The notes beneath the pieces are model-generated. The model saw only the letters and a list, made by a program, of their open reading frames with translations. It ran no database searches and was not told where the DNA came from. Below, piece after piece: positions 1-9,650 of a stretch of 64,000 bases of DNA. Each line of letters begins with the position of its first letter. Position 1 is the first letter of the stretch. Both the position numbers and the translations under genes were made by a program. This DNA is from Epithemia pelagica (taxonomy: Eukaryota > Bacillariophyta > Bacillariophyceae > Surirellales > Surirellaceae): contig OX337242.1 of the NCBI GenBank assembly GCA_946965045.2, positions 124,001 to 188,000 of the forward strand, given 5' to 3'.

Positions 1-758
1 CCTAGGTAGTGCGTCTTAAGGGCCAAGTATGCAGCACGTCCATTGCGGGTGCGGGCGAAGGACATCACCCATCCCCAGCCAGGGCCGTCATGAGTAATAT
101 GTCGAATTACTTCCCATACGGCAACCATGTCAGTGGTTGCTGTAGGGCCTTGGTGCGATGCGCGCCGAATCATTTCAGCTAAAATGGTTGGGGTGCCAAA
201 CCCATTTGGATCTGTGGTTTCCGGTTGGACGTCGGGGTTTTCTCTCACATAGGCAGAAAGGGGAATTCCAGTTGCTCCACGCTTGCGTTCCAAATAGTTA
301 TCCAAATCTTCAAGAACGACTCGAATATTATCAACACTGCTGAGTTTCCCAGGTAGTTCAACTTCGTTGTCATACTCGTCTTCAGCTTCTTTGAACCGAT
401 ACAACAGGGTCAAGTCATTCATCGTAGGTGGAACTGCAGCGAAAGTGCGATTGATTTTCCCAATGTGAACGATGTAGTAACGGAGCATCTTGAGTTTCTT
501 TTCAACCAGGTGCCCGATGAGGACTCCTGGATTAGCTATCATTGCTGGTACTCCAGCCGGATCAGGGTTGGGGATGAGGCCACCAGGTTTACGAGCGTTG
601 GTACAAATTTCGGCGACGTCTGCCTCGCTGAGGGCTTCAAAGTCGTAGACGGAGGTTAGGCCTTGACCATTGAGAGCAGTACGAACTGCTGGATCGTTAA
701 TCTGCAAGACGACATCCAAATACACGTTCAGTAGTTGCATAGGATTCGGTGCTGCCAT
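1..758 (-). CDS. Ty1/Copia-type gag, 5' part, runs off window edge
   Basis: An open minus-strand frame begins at the ATG at 758 and has no stop before the window edge, giving about 252 codons. The protein starts MAAPNPMQLLNVYLDVVLQI. A middle stretch reads VEKKLKMLRYYIVHIGKINR, and the visible end reads RAAYLALKTHYLG. From memory of the family, diatom Copia gags share the EKKLK-RYY block and a closing F-LKxHYLG motif, so I read this as the gag of a Copia retrotransposon whose protease, integrase and RT would lie beyond the left edge. It would act as the nucleocapsid of cytoplasmic virus-like particles. The frame has no interruption in the visible part. A cellular gene descended from a gag is possible. 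The assignment is moderately secure and the start is well supported. Confidence 0.7.
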   Translation of the reverse strand, partial: MAAPNPMQLLNVYLDVVLQINDPAVRTALNGQGLTSVYDFEALSEADVAEICTNARKPGGLIPNPDPAGVPAMIANPGVLIGHLVEKKLKMLRYYIVHIGKINRTFAAVPPTMNDLTLLYRFKEAEDEYDNEVELPGKLSSVDNIRVVLEDLDNYLERKRGATGIPLSAYVRENPDVQPETTDPNGFGTPTILAEMIRRASHQGPTATTDMVAVWEVIRHITHDGPGWGWVMSFARTRNGRAAYLALKTHYL

Positions 759-2109
759 GGTTGCGATTGTTCTTCTTCTTTTTCGGACTTGTTCGGACTT
801 TCCAGCGAAGTGAGCTTCATTTGTTTTGGGGGAATTTTTCACTTCATGGTCTGAATTCTACTTGCGAGCGAGCGGTAGAATCGGAGTTGGAGTGCTTGCA
901 TAAGGTGCTAGGACGGCGCACGCCATTTAAGTAATGAACATGTCCGTATAGCGGCATCCTTCAACGGCAGGATGTGCGGCGCGTCCACCATTGCCCGGTG
1001 TGTGCGCATACGCTGACCACACACCACAATCATCCATCTCGAGCCCCGTTGCAGGCGAGATATTAGTGAGATGAAAGGGAGTACAGGTATCCAACCTAGG
1101 GCAGTCATTCTTCCAAGCGAATGATCTAGATATTTCGCGACCTTCCCAGGCCATGGTGGTGTGACATCTCCTTCATCGGTTGATGCATTTGGGTCTGATA
1201 AACCAAATTACGCGTGTGATACCAAGTGAAAAACTAAAATAGTGAGCATTAAGCTACGCGTCCCTCATGGGTTAGCTACTCGCCCAAAACTCGCTTAATA
1301 TCAGTCGCCTTTCTTGAAGTGAACCCAACATTTGTTGAGTGGTTTTGGCGAATAAACCACCAGCACCACTTCTCTCCTGATATAGAGACCTCAAAGAAGT
1401 AGTACGTGTCGAACGGTTTGTGTTGAACAAAGGCAGGCCGTGAGGGAAACCCGAACTCTAGGAGATGGTATATATCTGATATATTGGTTCCACAAAGCAA
1501 GCTGCGAATACAACCAGGGCTGTGTGCTGTGTAGTACCAAAGTCCCATTTTTGGCATAGTATTGGACTTTGTACTGTACTTTGAGGACTTTGCCAAGTCC
1601 TGAAGTACAGTCCCCCCTTCTCATCCAAGATCCAAGGGACTGTTAGTCTTCTAAGTCTATTCTCCCTCCCTCCATCAACAGACTCGGCCTTAGGCTTCAT
1701 AGTCCCCCCCCCTCTCTAACAAGCGTACTTTTAGTCAGTCAGTCTAGTCCCCCTGTCCTCTATTTGGTACTATTAGTCTCGAGGTCAAGTACCACTCATC
1801 AGCATTATGGACTTTCGGAGTATGCAATAAATGGGGTAGACACGGACTATGGTACTTTAGAGTCCGATTTTTCGTCAAAAAGTACCATAGTATAGGATAG
1901 AAAGTACCAAAGTGCAGCGTACTTTTTAAGTTAGCCATAGTCACTGCAGTCACTAGGTACAGTCTATGGCTATGCGTCTATGGACTTCAGTACTGTGAAA
2001 AAGTACATCGCACTTGTGAGCATGTACTATAGTCTTTGAGCGAAATCGACTCGGATTCTACTAGTGTACTACTAGTCCTGAAGTATAGTCTTAATAGATT
2101 TTCAATGGA
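759..2109. other. Non-coding stretch, GTAC-rich; may include the Copia 5' LTR
   Basis: No believable gene is seen; the short frames here lack family features. 1402-2069 contains 17 GTAC tetramers where about three are expected. It also contains a perfect 12-bp inverted repeat (1847-1858 with 1879-1890, CTATGGTACTTT). Since the gag at 1-758 reads leftwards, the Copia 5' LTR and leader should lie here, but with only one LTR in the window I cannot place its borders. On the plus strand around 865-915 there is a weakly tRNA-like run that could be a primer-binding region. This is speculative. Confidence 0.5.
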
Positions 2110-2172
2110 TATATCAAGTCGGGAATTGCGACCTAGGAAACTGGAAACAGGAAACAGGCGAACTTTAGCCCT
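2110..2172 (+). repeat. Outer end of left palindrome arm
   Basis: These 63 bases are the reverse complement of 12565-12627 with a few substitutions (for example CCTAGG versus CCTACG near 2132, and GAACTTT versus GAGCTTT near 2162). They are cut off from the rest of the left arm (7892-9650) by the Gypsy insertion. The last five bases, GCCCT, are the left copy of the target-site duplication. Confidence 0.9.
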
Positions 2173-2388
2173 TGCGGTACCCCTATATGGATCCCGCCAT
2201 ACGTGTCGCCACGTTCCATTCCCGGTTCGCGTTCTTGACACTGCGACATGACTCTTCCGCCATCTGGCTATTCCTCCTCCAGTCATTTCTCGTCGCACGT
2301 GGCACTGTGGATTCCTCATCCCCCCTAATTCCTCGTAATTCCTAAAGATCACAATTTTTATACCGTGCTATTTTACATGGGTATGGCA
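2173..2388 (+). repeat. Gypsy 5' LTR
   Basis: This 216-bp repeat begins TGCGGTACCC and ends GGGTATGGCA. It matches 7671-7886 over its full length with one substitution noticed. It should hold the element's promoter. Confidence 0.97.
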
Positions 2389-2521
2389 CTCTGATCAGAA
2401 GCTTGAAAACTTCCCCCAACACTCTTTCACCATAACCACCTGCCGTTTTTTGGCCGATCCTCGTTGATCTTATCATCCTTTGATTCCTTTCCTTTCCTTT
2501 CCTTTCTTTTGCAGTCTCATC

Positions 2522-4045
2522 ATGAGCACAGGATCTTCCCTCGTCTCCCTTGCGGATGTTCAACGCTTTCAAAAGCGCTTTGATCAAGCCTCGGCTTCAG
2601 ATTCTTCCTCTGCTCTTTCCACCCTCAAGATGAAAGACGACGACGATGACAAGTACTACGCCCGTCTTTTGCCATTCCGCGATGGCGTGGACGAAGAGCC
2701 CTCAAATCTCTTCCTGTGGGTCCTCCATTTTGTTGACAAGGTCAAGATCTCCGGTCATCCAGAGCCCTTTGCTGCCTGTTGCACCTACTTTCCCCGTGTT
2801 ACCACAAGTCTCGTAGCGGACAAGTTTCATGATGCATTCCAGGCCTTGCTTGATGGCGCCGACCTCGATGAGGCGTGTTTCAAACGGTTGATTGCTACAA
2901 TCTTTGAACCCAAGTTGACGGTTTCTGAAGTCAATGCCTTTCGGGCACACCTTCTTAGCGGTCCTCGCAAGCCACCTGATATGACCGTGGATATCCATTA
3001 TCACACCCTCCAGAAGATTTCCAACGGTCTCCGTTACTTGTCTAACGACAACGCTGTCCAAGCCCTCACTGACGATGAGTTGAAGCAAGCCTTTTATCTC
3101 GGCTCCCCTGTTGCTTGGCGCAACGAGTTCAAGACGGCCAATCCCTTGGTTGCAGATTTGGTGAACCATTTCAACGTCACCAACCTCCTTCATGCGATGC
3201 GTGGCTATCAACGGGCCTCCCAAGAGAAGATGGCTGCCAATGCACAGTCCCAGGCCAAGTCCCGCAATCCTCGCGATGATTCCACTTCTCGTGGTTCTAC
3301 GAAGCGTTTCCGCTCCTCTAATGGTGGCCGTGGCGGTCTCCGCGGCGGCAATCGCCAGTCCAATGGTGGACGCCAAGCGTCCGGTGATCGTCCCGTCAAT
3401 GACGACGATGCCTGTCCTTACAAGGACGCGATTCCTTCGCACGCCAATCATACTTGGGCCAACTGCATCTACAACCCGCAGTCCTCCAATTTTAACCAAG
3501 AGCGTTTCAACGCCTCTCTTGCCCGTACCGGGTCTGGTCTTCGTACCCCTACTGGGTCTCACCCCAACAATGGTTCTCAGAACCAAGGCCGTAACGGCCA
3601 AGGCTCTCGTAGCCAGGGAACTCCCTCGTCTGGAGGATCGCGCCCTATTGGTTCCAGTTGGGGCGCTGTTCCCCGTCGTTCTGGATCTGGCTCCGACCAG
3701 CATGCCTCTGAAGGCACCAACACAGGCGACAATCCACCGGTTGATCCGTCGTTGGCCGAGCCGTTGCCTTCTGTGCAAGACGCGGCTTATCGTGCCCGTC
3801 AACGTCCTCTCGCTGATACGCGTGATTGGTCGAGTCTCCGTAATGCCAATCGAACGGTCCCCGGTATGTGCTCTTCTTCCTTTTTTACCTCATCCTCTCC
3901 GGATATTTCTCATCATCTTGATGTTCTTTTTGCTCAGCAATGTCACATCCAGACTGGCCCTCTACAGGCTATGCCGGCAGAGAATGCCATCCTCAGGCCC
4001 CAATTCTCGAGGTCTGCGAACAATTGTACAAGATCTACGGCGTAA
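2522..4045 (+). CDS. Gypsy gag polyprotein
   Basis: The first ATG of the frame is at 2522 (MSTGSSLVSLADVQRFQKRF), giving 507 residues. An acidic run (KDDDDDK) is followed by an alpha-helical capsid-like region (about residues 50-230). A basic, Gly/Arg/Ser-rich nucleocapsid region follows. It contains a Cys/His cluster (CPYKDAIPSHANHTWANC, about residues 300-320), which resembles the H-x2-HxWxxC knuckle seen in diatom Gypsy gags rather than the retroviral CCHC knuckle. It would form the virus-like particle and bind element RNA. The 3' end overlaps pol by 106 bases in a different frame (pol is -1 relative to gag). Long antisense and +1 frames over this region are shadows. Confidence 0.93.
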   Translation: MSTGSSLVSLADVQRFQKRFDQASASDSSSALSTLKMKDDDDDKYYARLLPFRDGVDEEPSNLFLWVLHFVDKVKISGHPEPFAACCTYFPRVTTSLVADKFHDAFQALLDGADLDEACFKRLIATIFEPKLTVSEVNAFRAHLLSGPRKPPDMTVDIHYHTLQKISNGLRYLSNDNAVQALTDDELKQAFYLGSPVAWRNEFKTANPLVADLVNHFNVTNLLHAMRGYQRASQEKMAANAQSQAKSRNPRDDSTSRGSTKRFRSSNGGRGGLRGGNRQSNGGRQASGDRPVNDDDACPYKDAIPSHANHTWANCIYNPQSSNFNQERFNASLARTGSGLRTPTGSHPNNGSQNQGRNGQGSRSQGTPSSGGSRPIGSSWGAVPRRSGSGSDQHASEGTNTGDNPPVDPSLAEPLPSVQDAAYRARQRPLADTRDWSSLRNANRTVPGMCSSSFFTSSSPDISHHLDVLFAQQCHIQTGPLQAMPAENAILRPQFSRSANNCTRSTA

Positions 4046-7000
4046 CATGGACATCGCCCACATCTACGATTTGTCCTCCCCTGGAGGCAACGACGAATAC
4101 TGTCGTTTCCCCTTGTCTTAATCCTACGGATGCTGTCATCGCTGACATCGTTGATCCCAATAATGGTTTTTTATCTAACCTAGATCACTATGAAGATGTC
4201 TACTCATCTAGTTCTGTCTCTGACGCTCCTAGTTTATCTAGTCCCCTTTCGGTCGCTCCTTCTGAGCCTCCGTCTGTTCCCCTCACCATTTTGATGGCTC
4301 GGTCCATTGGTGGAGTCGCGAACACCGTCCCGTTGCGTGCCCTGCTCGATTCAGGCGCCGACAAGACGATCCTGCACGCGCGCTGTCTTCAGCCCGGCAT
4401 GCATCCACGTGTAACCAATCGGTCTGTCAATACCACCATGGGTACGCGCGACCACGTCTCCGAGATTCTTCTCGAAGATTTGGTTCTCCCCGAGTTTTCT
4501 CGGACCAAACATATCTCATACCCCCTTTGGGCCGACATCTTTGATGCCCCCACTTGTCGTTATGACATCATTATTGGTCGCGATCTTTTACGTCGCTTGG
4601 GCATTGTGCTCAATTTTCACACTGGTCTCACAACTTGGGACTCCGTTGATGTCGCTATGCGCCATCGCGATTCATTCGCCACTGACCAGACATTCATGTC
4701 TCATTTCATCGACATCTTTGCCGACGATCCCATTATTGGTGATCAATTCCTCTTGGATTCTAATTACGTTCCTACGGATCTACAAGAGTTGATTAATCAA
4801 CAAGAACATCTTACCGATGCCCAAAAGCAAGATCTTCTTGCCATTTGGCAAGACTGTGGCAAAATCTTCGATGGCGAGCTCCGTGAGTATCCGGATCGAA
4901 CGCTCCATCTCCATCTCAAACCTGATGCCCAGCCGGTCCATCATCGTCATTTCTCGGTCCCTCGAAACATACACGATACCTTTACCAAGGAGCTGTGGCG
5001 CTTTGTCGACATCGGCATCCTAGAGCGCGTCGGTTCCACCGAATGGGCTGCTCCTCACTTTGCCATTCCTAAAAAGGATGGCCGTATTCGAATGATTTCG
5101 GACTTTCGTTCTTTGAACGCCCAACTCTACCGTCGGGTCTACCCCTTTCCTCGTATCGAGGACATGCTCCGTAAACGGAAAGGCTACAAGTATTTTACAA
5201 AGTTAGACATCTCCATGTGTTTTTACACATTCCGCCTCAATGAGGAATCCAGCAATCTTTGCGTCATTACTACGCCTTTTGGCAAATTCCGTTACCGTCG
5301 CTTGCCGATGGGTGTTAAACAGTCTCCTGACTTCTGTCAGGAGATCATGGAAGACGTCCTCAAGGACTTCAGCGACCATGTCGAAGTCTATATTGACGAC
5401 ATTGGCATCTTCTCCAATTCTTGGGAAGAACATGTGGACATCCTGTCCAAAGTTCTCCAACGTCTTCAAGACAAGAACTTCTCCATTAACCCTTCCAAAT
5501 GTGAATGGGCCGTTAAAGAAACGGAATGGCTCGGCCATTGGCTCACGCCCACTGGGATCAAACCCTGGAAAAAGAACATTTCTGCCATCTTGGCATTGGC
5601 TCCGCCAAAAACCATGAAAGAACTACGTTCCTTCATTGGCATGATCAATTTCTATCGCCACATGTATCCGCAACGATCTCACATTCTTGCTCCCCTCACA
5701 TCCATTACGGGTAACAAGACCCTCGTTTGGTCCCCGCAATGTCAACGTGCTTTCGAACAAGCCAAGTCCATGCTCGCACATGATGCCTTCCTTCGGTATC
5801 CCGACCATAACCTTCCCTTCCATGTCTATGTGGACGCCTCTGATTATCAGCTTGGTGCTGTTATCATGCAACAAGACGTTCCCGTCGCTTATTACTCTCG
5901 CAAGTTCAACCCTGCTCAACGCAACTACACTACTATGGAAAAGGAGTTACTCTCCATTGTCGAAACTCTTAAGGAGTTCCGCTCCATACTTCTCGGCTGT
6001 GCCGACCTGCACGTCCATACGGACCATAAAAATCTTACCTACGCTACGCTCAACTTGCAACGGGTCCTCCGTTGGCGGTTGTTCCTCGAGGAGTATAACC
6101 CTATTTTTCACTATGTCCCTGGCCAGGACAATGTCATCGCCGACGCCTTGTCGCGTCTCCCTCTCTCTGAAGAGGAGGAGAAGAGTGTCTCTCCGTCGTC
6201 GACCTCCTCTACGGATGCCTCGCCGCATCCACGATCGCTCTATGATCATAGCGGACAACACTCAGTGTTGCAAGTGCCTCATGGCCCTAATGATGACCCC
6301 CGCTCTCATCACTCGCGTGATCCTGACGCTTTCAAATCTCCCATCTTCATGGATGAGGATTTGATCGATGTCTACCTCAATCATCCTCCCATCAACGCAA
6401 ATCAACCATTGCCCGTCGATTACGCGACGATCCATCAACACCAACAAAACGATGCCGCTCTTGTGGCCAAGTTGACCGAACAACCACAGAGATTCCATCT
6501 CCAACCCTTCCCTACGGAAAACCCACAATACAACTTGATTTGTTATCGTCAGAATCCTAATGCCGTATGGCGTATTCGTATCCCAGACAGCCTCTTGGCA
6601 CATACCGTCAATTGGTATCACCTGTCCCTCAATCACTTGGGGTCTACACGTCTTCGTGAGATGATCTCTATGCACATGAGTCATCCTAATTTGGGTTTGT
6701 ATTGTGAACAAGCCGTGGCTAGTTGTGCCACATGCCAACGCTCTAAAGTCATACATCGCCATTATGGTGAACTCCCTCCTCGCGAGGTCCGAGGCAATCC
6801 ATGGGCTGACATCTCTGTCGACCTCATTGGACCGTGGAACGTCACCGTTCATGGGCAGAAATTAACATTTCAAGCCTTGACTATTATCGATAATGTCACT
6901 AACTTCTGCGAACTCATTCGCATCCATGACAAGACGGCACGTCACGTGGGTCTTCAATTGGAGAACGCGTGGCTCTCACGCTATCCACGTCCCGTTCGTT

Positions 7001-7590
7001 GCCTTTTTGATCAAGGCGGTGAATTTATTGGACATGCGTTCACGCAAGTTCTTCGAAACCATGGCATTAAGCCAGTGCCGTTGACGGCCAAGAATCCTCA
7101 ATCAAATGCTCTTTGCGAGCGCTTACATTTGACTGTTGGCAACACTCTTCGTGTGATCACCAACTATGAACCACCACAAGATGCACAAAATGCTGCACTT
7201 GCTGTGGATACTGCTCTGCAGACCGCTGCGTATTCCACTCGCACTGCCATTCATGGCGCCTTGAAATATTCTCCCGGCAGCCTTGCGTTCCACCGCGACA
7301 TGCTGTTCGACATCCCTATTATCGCGGACATGGAAACAGTCCGTCTGAAACGACAACAGATTGTCAATGAACGCGCTCGTCTCGCAAATCGTTCTCGTGT
7401 CTTTCATGATTACGCTGTCAACGATCGTGTGTTGCTCCGCGCCACGAATCCGGACAAGCTTGAGCTTCGCACAAGCCCCAATCCCTTTCGGATTACACAG
7501 GTCCATTCCAATGGCACTGTGACTATCCAACGTGGTCCCCACGTCACTGAACGAATCAACATTCGTCGCCTTGTTCCATTTCGTGAATAA
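3940..7590 (+). CDS. Gypsy pol polyprotein (PR-RT-RNase H-integrase)
   Basis: The frame is open from 3922 (preceded by TGA at 3919) and its first ATG is at 3940, giving 1216 residues. An aspartic protease shows LLDSGADKT with the catalytic Asp near residue 137. Reverse transcriptase shows LPMGVKQSP and YIDD at 484-487. RNase H starts at YVDASD near 630. Integrase has an HHCC-type zinc region (HLSLNH to CATCQ) and the acidic triad D961, D1024, E1060, with exactly 35 residues between the last two, the DD35E spacing. I see no chromodomain at the C terminus, which ends in RRLVPFRE. Gag and pol are in different frames, so expression needs a -1 frameshift or internal initiation. No canonical X-XXY-YYZ heptamer in the right phase was found in 3922-4045. 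All domains look intact. Confidence 0.96.
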   Translation: MSHPDWPSTGYAGRECHPQAPILEVCEQLYKIYGVTWTSPTSTICPPLEATTNTVVSPCLNPTDAVIADIVDPNNGFLSNLDHYEDVYSSSSVSDAPSLSSPLSVAPSEPPSVPLTILMARSIGGVANTVPLRALLDSGADKTILHARCLQPGMHPRVTNRSVNTTMGTRDHVSEILLEDLVLPEFSRTKHISYPLWADIFDAPTCRYDIIIGRDLLRRLGIVLNFHTGLTTWDSVDVAMRHRDSFATDQTFMSHFIDIFADDPIIGDQFLLDSNYVPTDLQELINQQEHLTDAQKQDLLAIWQDCGKIFDGELREYPDRTLHLHLKPDAQPVHHRHFSVPRNIHDTFTKELWRFVDIGILERVGSTEWAAPHFAIPKKDGRIRMISDFRSLNAQLYRRVYPFPRIEDMLRKRKGYKYFTKLDISMCFYTFRLNEESSNLCVITTPFGKFRYRRLPMGVKQSPDFCQEIMEDVLKDFSDHVEVYIDDIGIFSNSWEEHVDILSKVLQRLQDKNFSINPSKCEWAVKETEWLGHWLTPTGIKPWKKNISAILALAPPKTMKELRSFIGMINFYRHMYPQRSHILAPLTSITGNKTLVWSPQCQRAFEQAKSMLAHDAFLRYPDHNLPFHVYVDASDYQLGAVIMQQDVPVAYYSRKFNPAQRNYTTMEKELLSIVETLKEFRSILLGCADLHVHTDHKNLTYATLNLQRVLRWRLFLEEYNPIFHYVPGQDNVIADALSRLPLSEEEEKSVSPSSTSSTDASPHPRSLYDHSGQHSVLQVPHGPNDDPRSHHSRDPDAFKSPIFMDEDLIDVYLNHPPINANQPLPVDYATIHQHQQNDAALVAKLTEQPQRFHLQPFPTENPQYNLICYRQNPNAVWRIRIPDSLLAHTVNWYHLSLNHLGSTRLREMISMHMSHPNLGLYCEQAVASCATCQRSKVIHRHYGELPPREVRGNPWADISVDLIGPWNVTVHGQKLTFQALTIIDNVTNFCELIRIHDKTARHVGLQLENAWLSRYPRPVRCLFDQGGEFIGHAFTQVLRNHGIKPVPLTAKNPQSNALCERLHLTVGNTLRVITNYEPPQDAQNAALAVDTALQTAAYSTRTAIHGALKYSPGSLAFHRDMLFDIPIIADMETVRLKRQQIVNERARLANRSRVFHDYAVNDRVLLRATNPDKLELRTSPNPFRITQVHSNGTVTIQRGPHVTERINIRRLVPFRE

Positions 7591-7670
7591 ATGGGTTTTA
7601 ATGCTGGCCTCCAAGCTTTCCCATTCTTGTCCCGCTCGAACTCCCTAGGTCCGACCAGGGAGAGGTAGAG

Positions 7671-7886
7671 TGCGGTACCCCTATATGGATCCCGCCATAC
7701 GTGTCGCCACGTTCCATTCCCGGTTCGCGTTCTTGACACTGCGACATGACTCTTCCGCCATCTGGCTATTCCTCCTCCAGTCATTTCTCGTCGCACGTGG
7801 CACTGTGGATTCCTCATCCCCCCTAATTCCTCGTAATTCCTAAAGATCACAATTTTTAAACCGTGCTATTTTACATGGGTATGGCA
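7671..7886 (+). repeat. Gypsy 3' LTR
   Basis: This is the second copy of the 216-bp LTR. It starts right after the polypurine tract and ends at the right GCCCT target duplication (7887-7891). Confidence 0.97.
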
Positions 7887-7891
7887 GCCCT

Positions 7892-9650
7892 TACCTACTA
7901 CCTATACCTATTACCTATAAGAGTACTCGCAGATGTAGTATGAAGTATGAAGTAGAGTGTGAAAGAAAGCGAATCTTCCCATCACTTCTTCTTGATTCTT
8001 GCATCCATGGCCTCAAGCGACAGAACCTCACGTATCGCAGAAGAGACTTTAGCCCCTTTGCTCGTGAAATGGAGCTCTTGAACTCGGGTCTCGGGTTGGC
8101 CTACCTAGACCATGCGAGCAAGCGGTTTGAGCCACAGTTGGATTCGGAATGTGTCCACCGGAAATAGAGAACAGACGATGGCGCTGCAGACCCGATACAA
8201 TGTGAACAGGTATCCGCCTACGGCTGTTCGAGACGAACGAGATAGCCCGGGGCGACATCCACAAGCTTTCATATTCCGTACATGACAAAATAGTTATACA
8301 ACACGTATACTAGGTAGTTTTCTATTTCGATATCACATGCACACTGCGTAGGAAGTCGACGGGATTTCCCCTCGACCACGACTATTTGGGTGCATTGACT
8401 CGATCGTTTGCCCAGTCATGTTGGCAAGACCACGGTTATGCGGCTGCCGCAATTTCAGGGCAGTTTTTCGAAGCGTAATATGAGGCGAAAAAGTCTTCGT
8501 CCACCATGGAACAGAGTCCGAGCGCGGCTTCGAGGGCTTCACTGGCCTTGGGGAAATGGTGTTGAATCTTGAGGACCTCACATAGACTATTCAAGGCCAG
8601 AGCCGACAAAAGTATGGACGGAAAGACTTCCGAGACATTGTTTCCTTGTCCTTGTTGTTCTTCGTGGCCCCAACACCGCGAATGCGACAAGTGTGACAAG
8701 GTCAGTGACCGGTAGGCAAGTGTCAAGGAACGATTGTGTAATCGATCTGGCGAAAGGGTCTTGTTAACTGCCAGTGAATGGCGGTATGGAGAAGTTTGCT
8801 CTTCTCTCAAGAACCTCAAAAGATGAGCCAGTCCATGATTATACAAAACAATACCAAACTGGCGCTCGGCGTCCATCTGACTTTGACTCCAACAGGAGGA
8901 GTCCTCTGCATAACAAGTACTTGTTGAGAACTGGGAATCTCGAACTCGAACGGGATAAAACTGTCCATGAGATGAACCAATCATGATGGCACTTCTCATT
9001 ATTGCAAAGTCTACTTCTTCCAATGGGTGTATCTGACCTTGGTGGTGCGGAAGATTACGACCAAATCGGAAAGATTCGGCCAGGCGTTGTTCCGTGGCAT
9101 GTAGTTTTTCTTGAGATACCTTGGTTTGGTGATTCAGTCTTTTCCAGTTGTCGACTGCCCCTTGTTGCTCGTCATGATGCGATGCCGCCGGATGAAAGCT
9201 TAATTTCAAGAGCGTCAACGAGTCACCAAGGGCCTTGGTGGCGTCTTGATAGTCTCCTCGTTCCAGAAGAGAAATGGCCATGTTATTCAAGGCCAACGCG
9301 GCCCGATAAGCCGGTGATAGTTGTGAGAAAAAGCCATTATTCTTGTCTCCACGAGGAGAATTGGAATCGGCTGGTTTCATCCAAGGTTCCGACATGCTTG
9401 AAAGGAAGAAAAGCGATAGAAGATAGAACCTAAAATGGCTTGAGGTTAACGAGTTCGGCTTTCCGCTCTCTGGAAACTTCAAAAAATGAACCTTTTCGCC
9501 GTTGACTGTTGACTGTTTTACGACAATCAGAGAAAAAGACCCAAAAAGATCAAGAAAGAGTGAGAACCTCCGAGACTCGGGTAGATCAATATTATGATGT
9601 ACGAGTCAGTGTTATTGGAAAAAATAAGAATAAATAATACGAGCTCGTAA
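7892..9650 (+). repeat. Left palindrome arm, inner part
   Basis: Read in reverse complement, this matches 10796-12564 of the right arm almost base for base, including a whole TPR-like gene. Differences noticed include a 10-bp indel (the right arm has extra CCTTGCTTCT near 10890), one G/A change in CGAAAAGG versus CAAAAAGG, and one G/A change near 7951. Without the retrotransposon the arms are 1822 and 1832 bp, so the 10-bp indel accounts for the length difference. Confidence 0.93.
8436..9395 (-). CDS. TPR-like protein, left-arm copy
   Basis: The first in-frame ATG is at 9395 (MSEPWMKPADSNSPRGD), giving 319 residues. The predicted protein is identical to that of the right-arm copy (11061-12020). 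Near the start, YRAALALNNMAISLLERGDY followed by DATKALGDSLTLLKL looks like a tetratricopeptide helix pair. Near the end, ALALNSLCEVLKIQHHFPKA followed by a helix ending ALGLC looks like a second one. Such proteins are common in diatoms and their role is unknown, though TPR helices usually bind other proteins. The middle is low in features, with several His and Ser. No signal peptide or membrane segment is seen. The frame extends upstream without an ATG, so the start is firm. The 5' end is repeated once more after the assembly gap (ATG at 10121). Confidence 0.8.
   Translation of the reverse strand: MSEPWMKPADSNSPRGDKNNGFFSQLSPAYRAALALNNMAISLLERGDYQDATKALGDSLTLLKLSFHPAASHHDEQQGAVDNWKRLNHQTKVSQEKLHATEQRLAESFRFGRNLPHHQGQIHPLEEVDFAIMRSAIMIGSSHGQFYPVRVRDSQFSTSTCYAEDSSCWSQSQMDAERQFGIVLYNHGLAHLLRFLREEQTSPYRHSLAVNKTLSPDRLHNRSLTLAYRSLTLSHLSHSRCWGHEEQQGQGNNVSEVFPSILLSALALNSLCEVLKIQHHFPKASEALEAALGLCSMVDEDFFASYYASKNCPEIAAAA

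Larger units (their letters stand above)
2173..7886 (+). mobile_element. Complete Ty3/Gypsy LTR retrotransposon, 5714 bp
   Basis: Two 216-bp LTRs beginning TG and ending CA bound the element. It is flanked by the 5-bp target duplication GCCCT (2168-2172 and 7887-7891). The LTRs differ at one base that I could find (TTTTTATACC versus TTTTTAAACC). A purine-rich tract (7657-7670, AGGGAGAGGTAGAG) directly precedes the 3' LTR. Gag and pol are both open, and pol has all catalytic residues in the order PR-RT-RNase H-integrase, so the element is Gypsy-type. No TGG-type tRNA primer site follows the 5' LTR. A 10-bp palindrome TCTGATCAGA (2390-2399) sits there instead. Near-identical LTRs and intact frames indicate a recent insertion that may still be active. 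The empty site is preserved in the other palindrome arm near 12563. Confidence 0.97.

Noticed and set aside
865-915. tRNA gene
   Set aside because: It has a weak D-arm and anticodon-like resemblance but no acceptor stem or T-arm. At best it is the complement of a retrotransposon primer site.
2702-3802. 366-codon minus-strand frame opposite gag
   Set aside because: It is a shadow of the gag frame. It has no family features, and the plus frame has the gag knuckle and overlap with pol.
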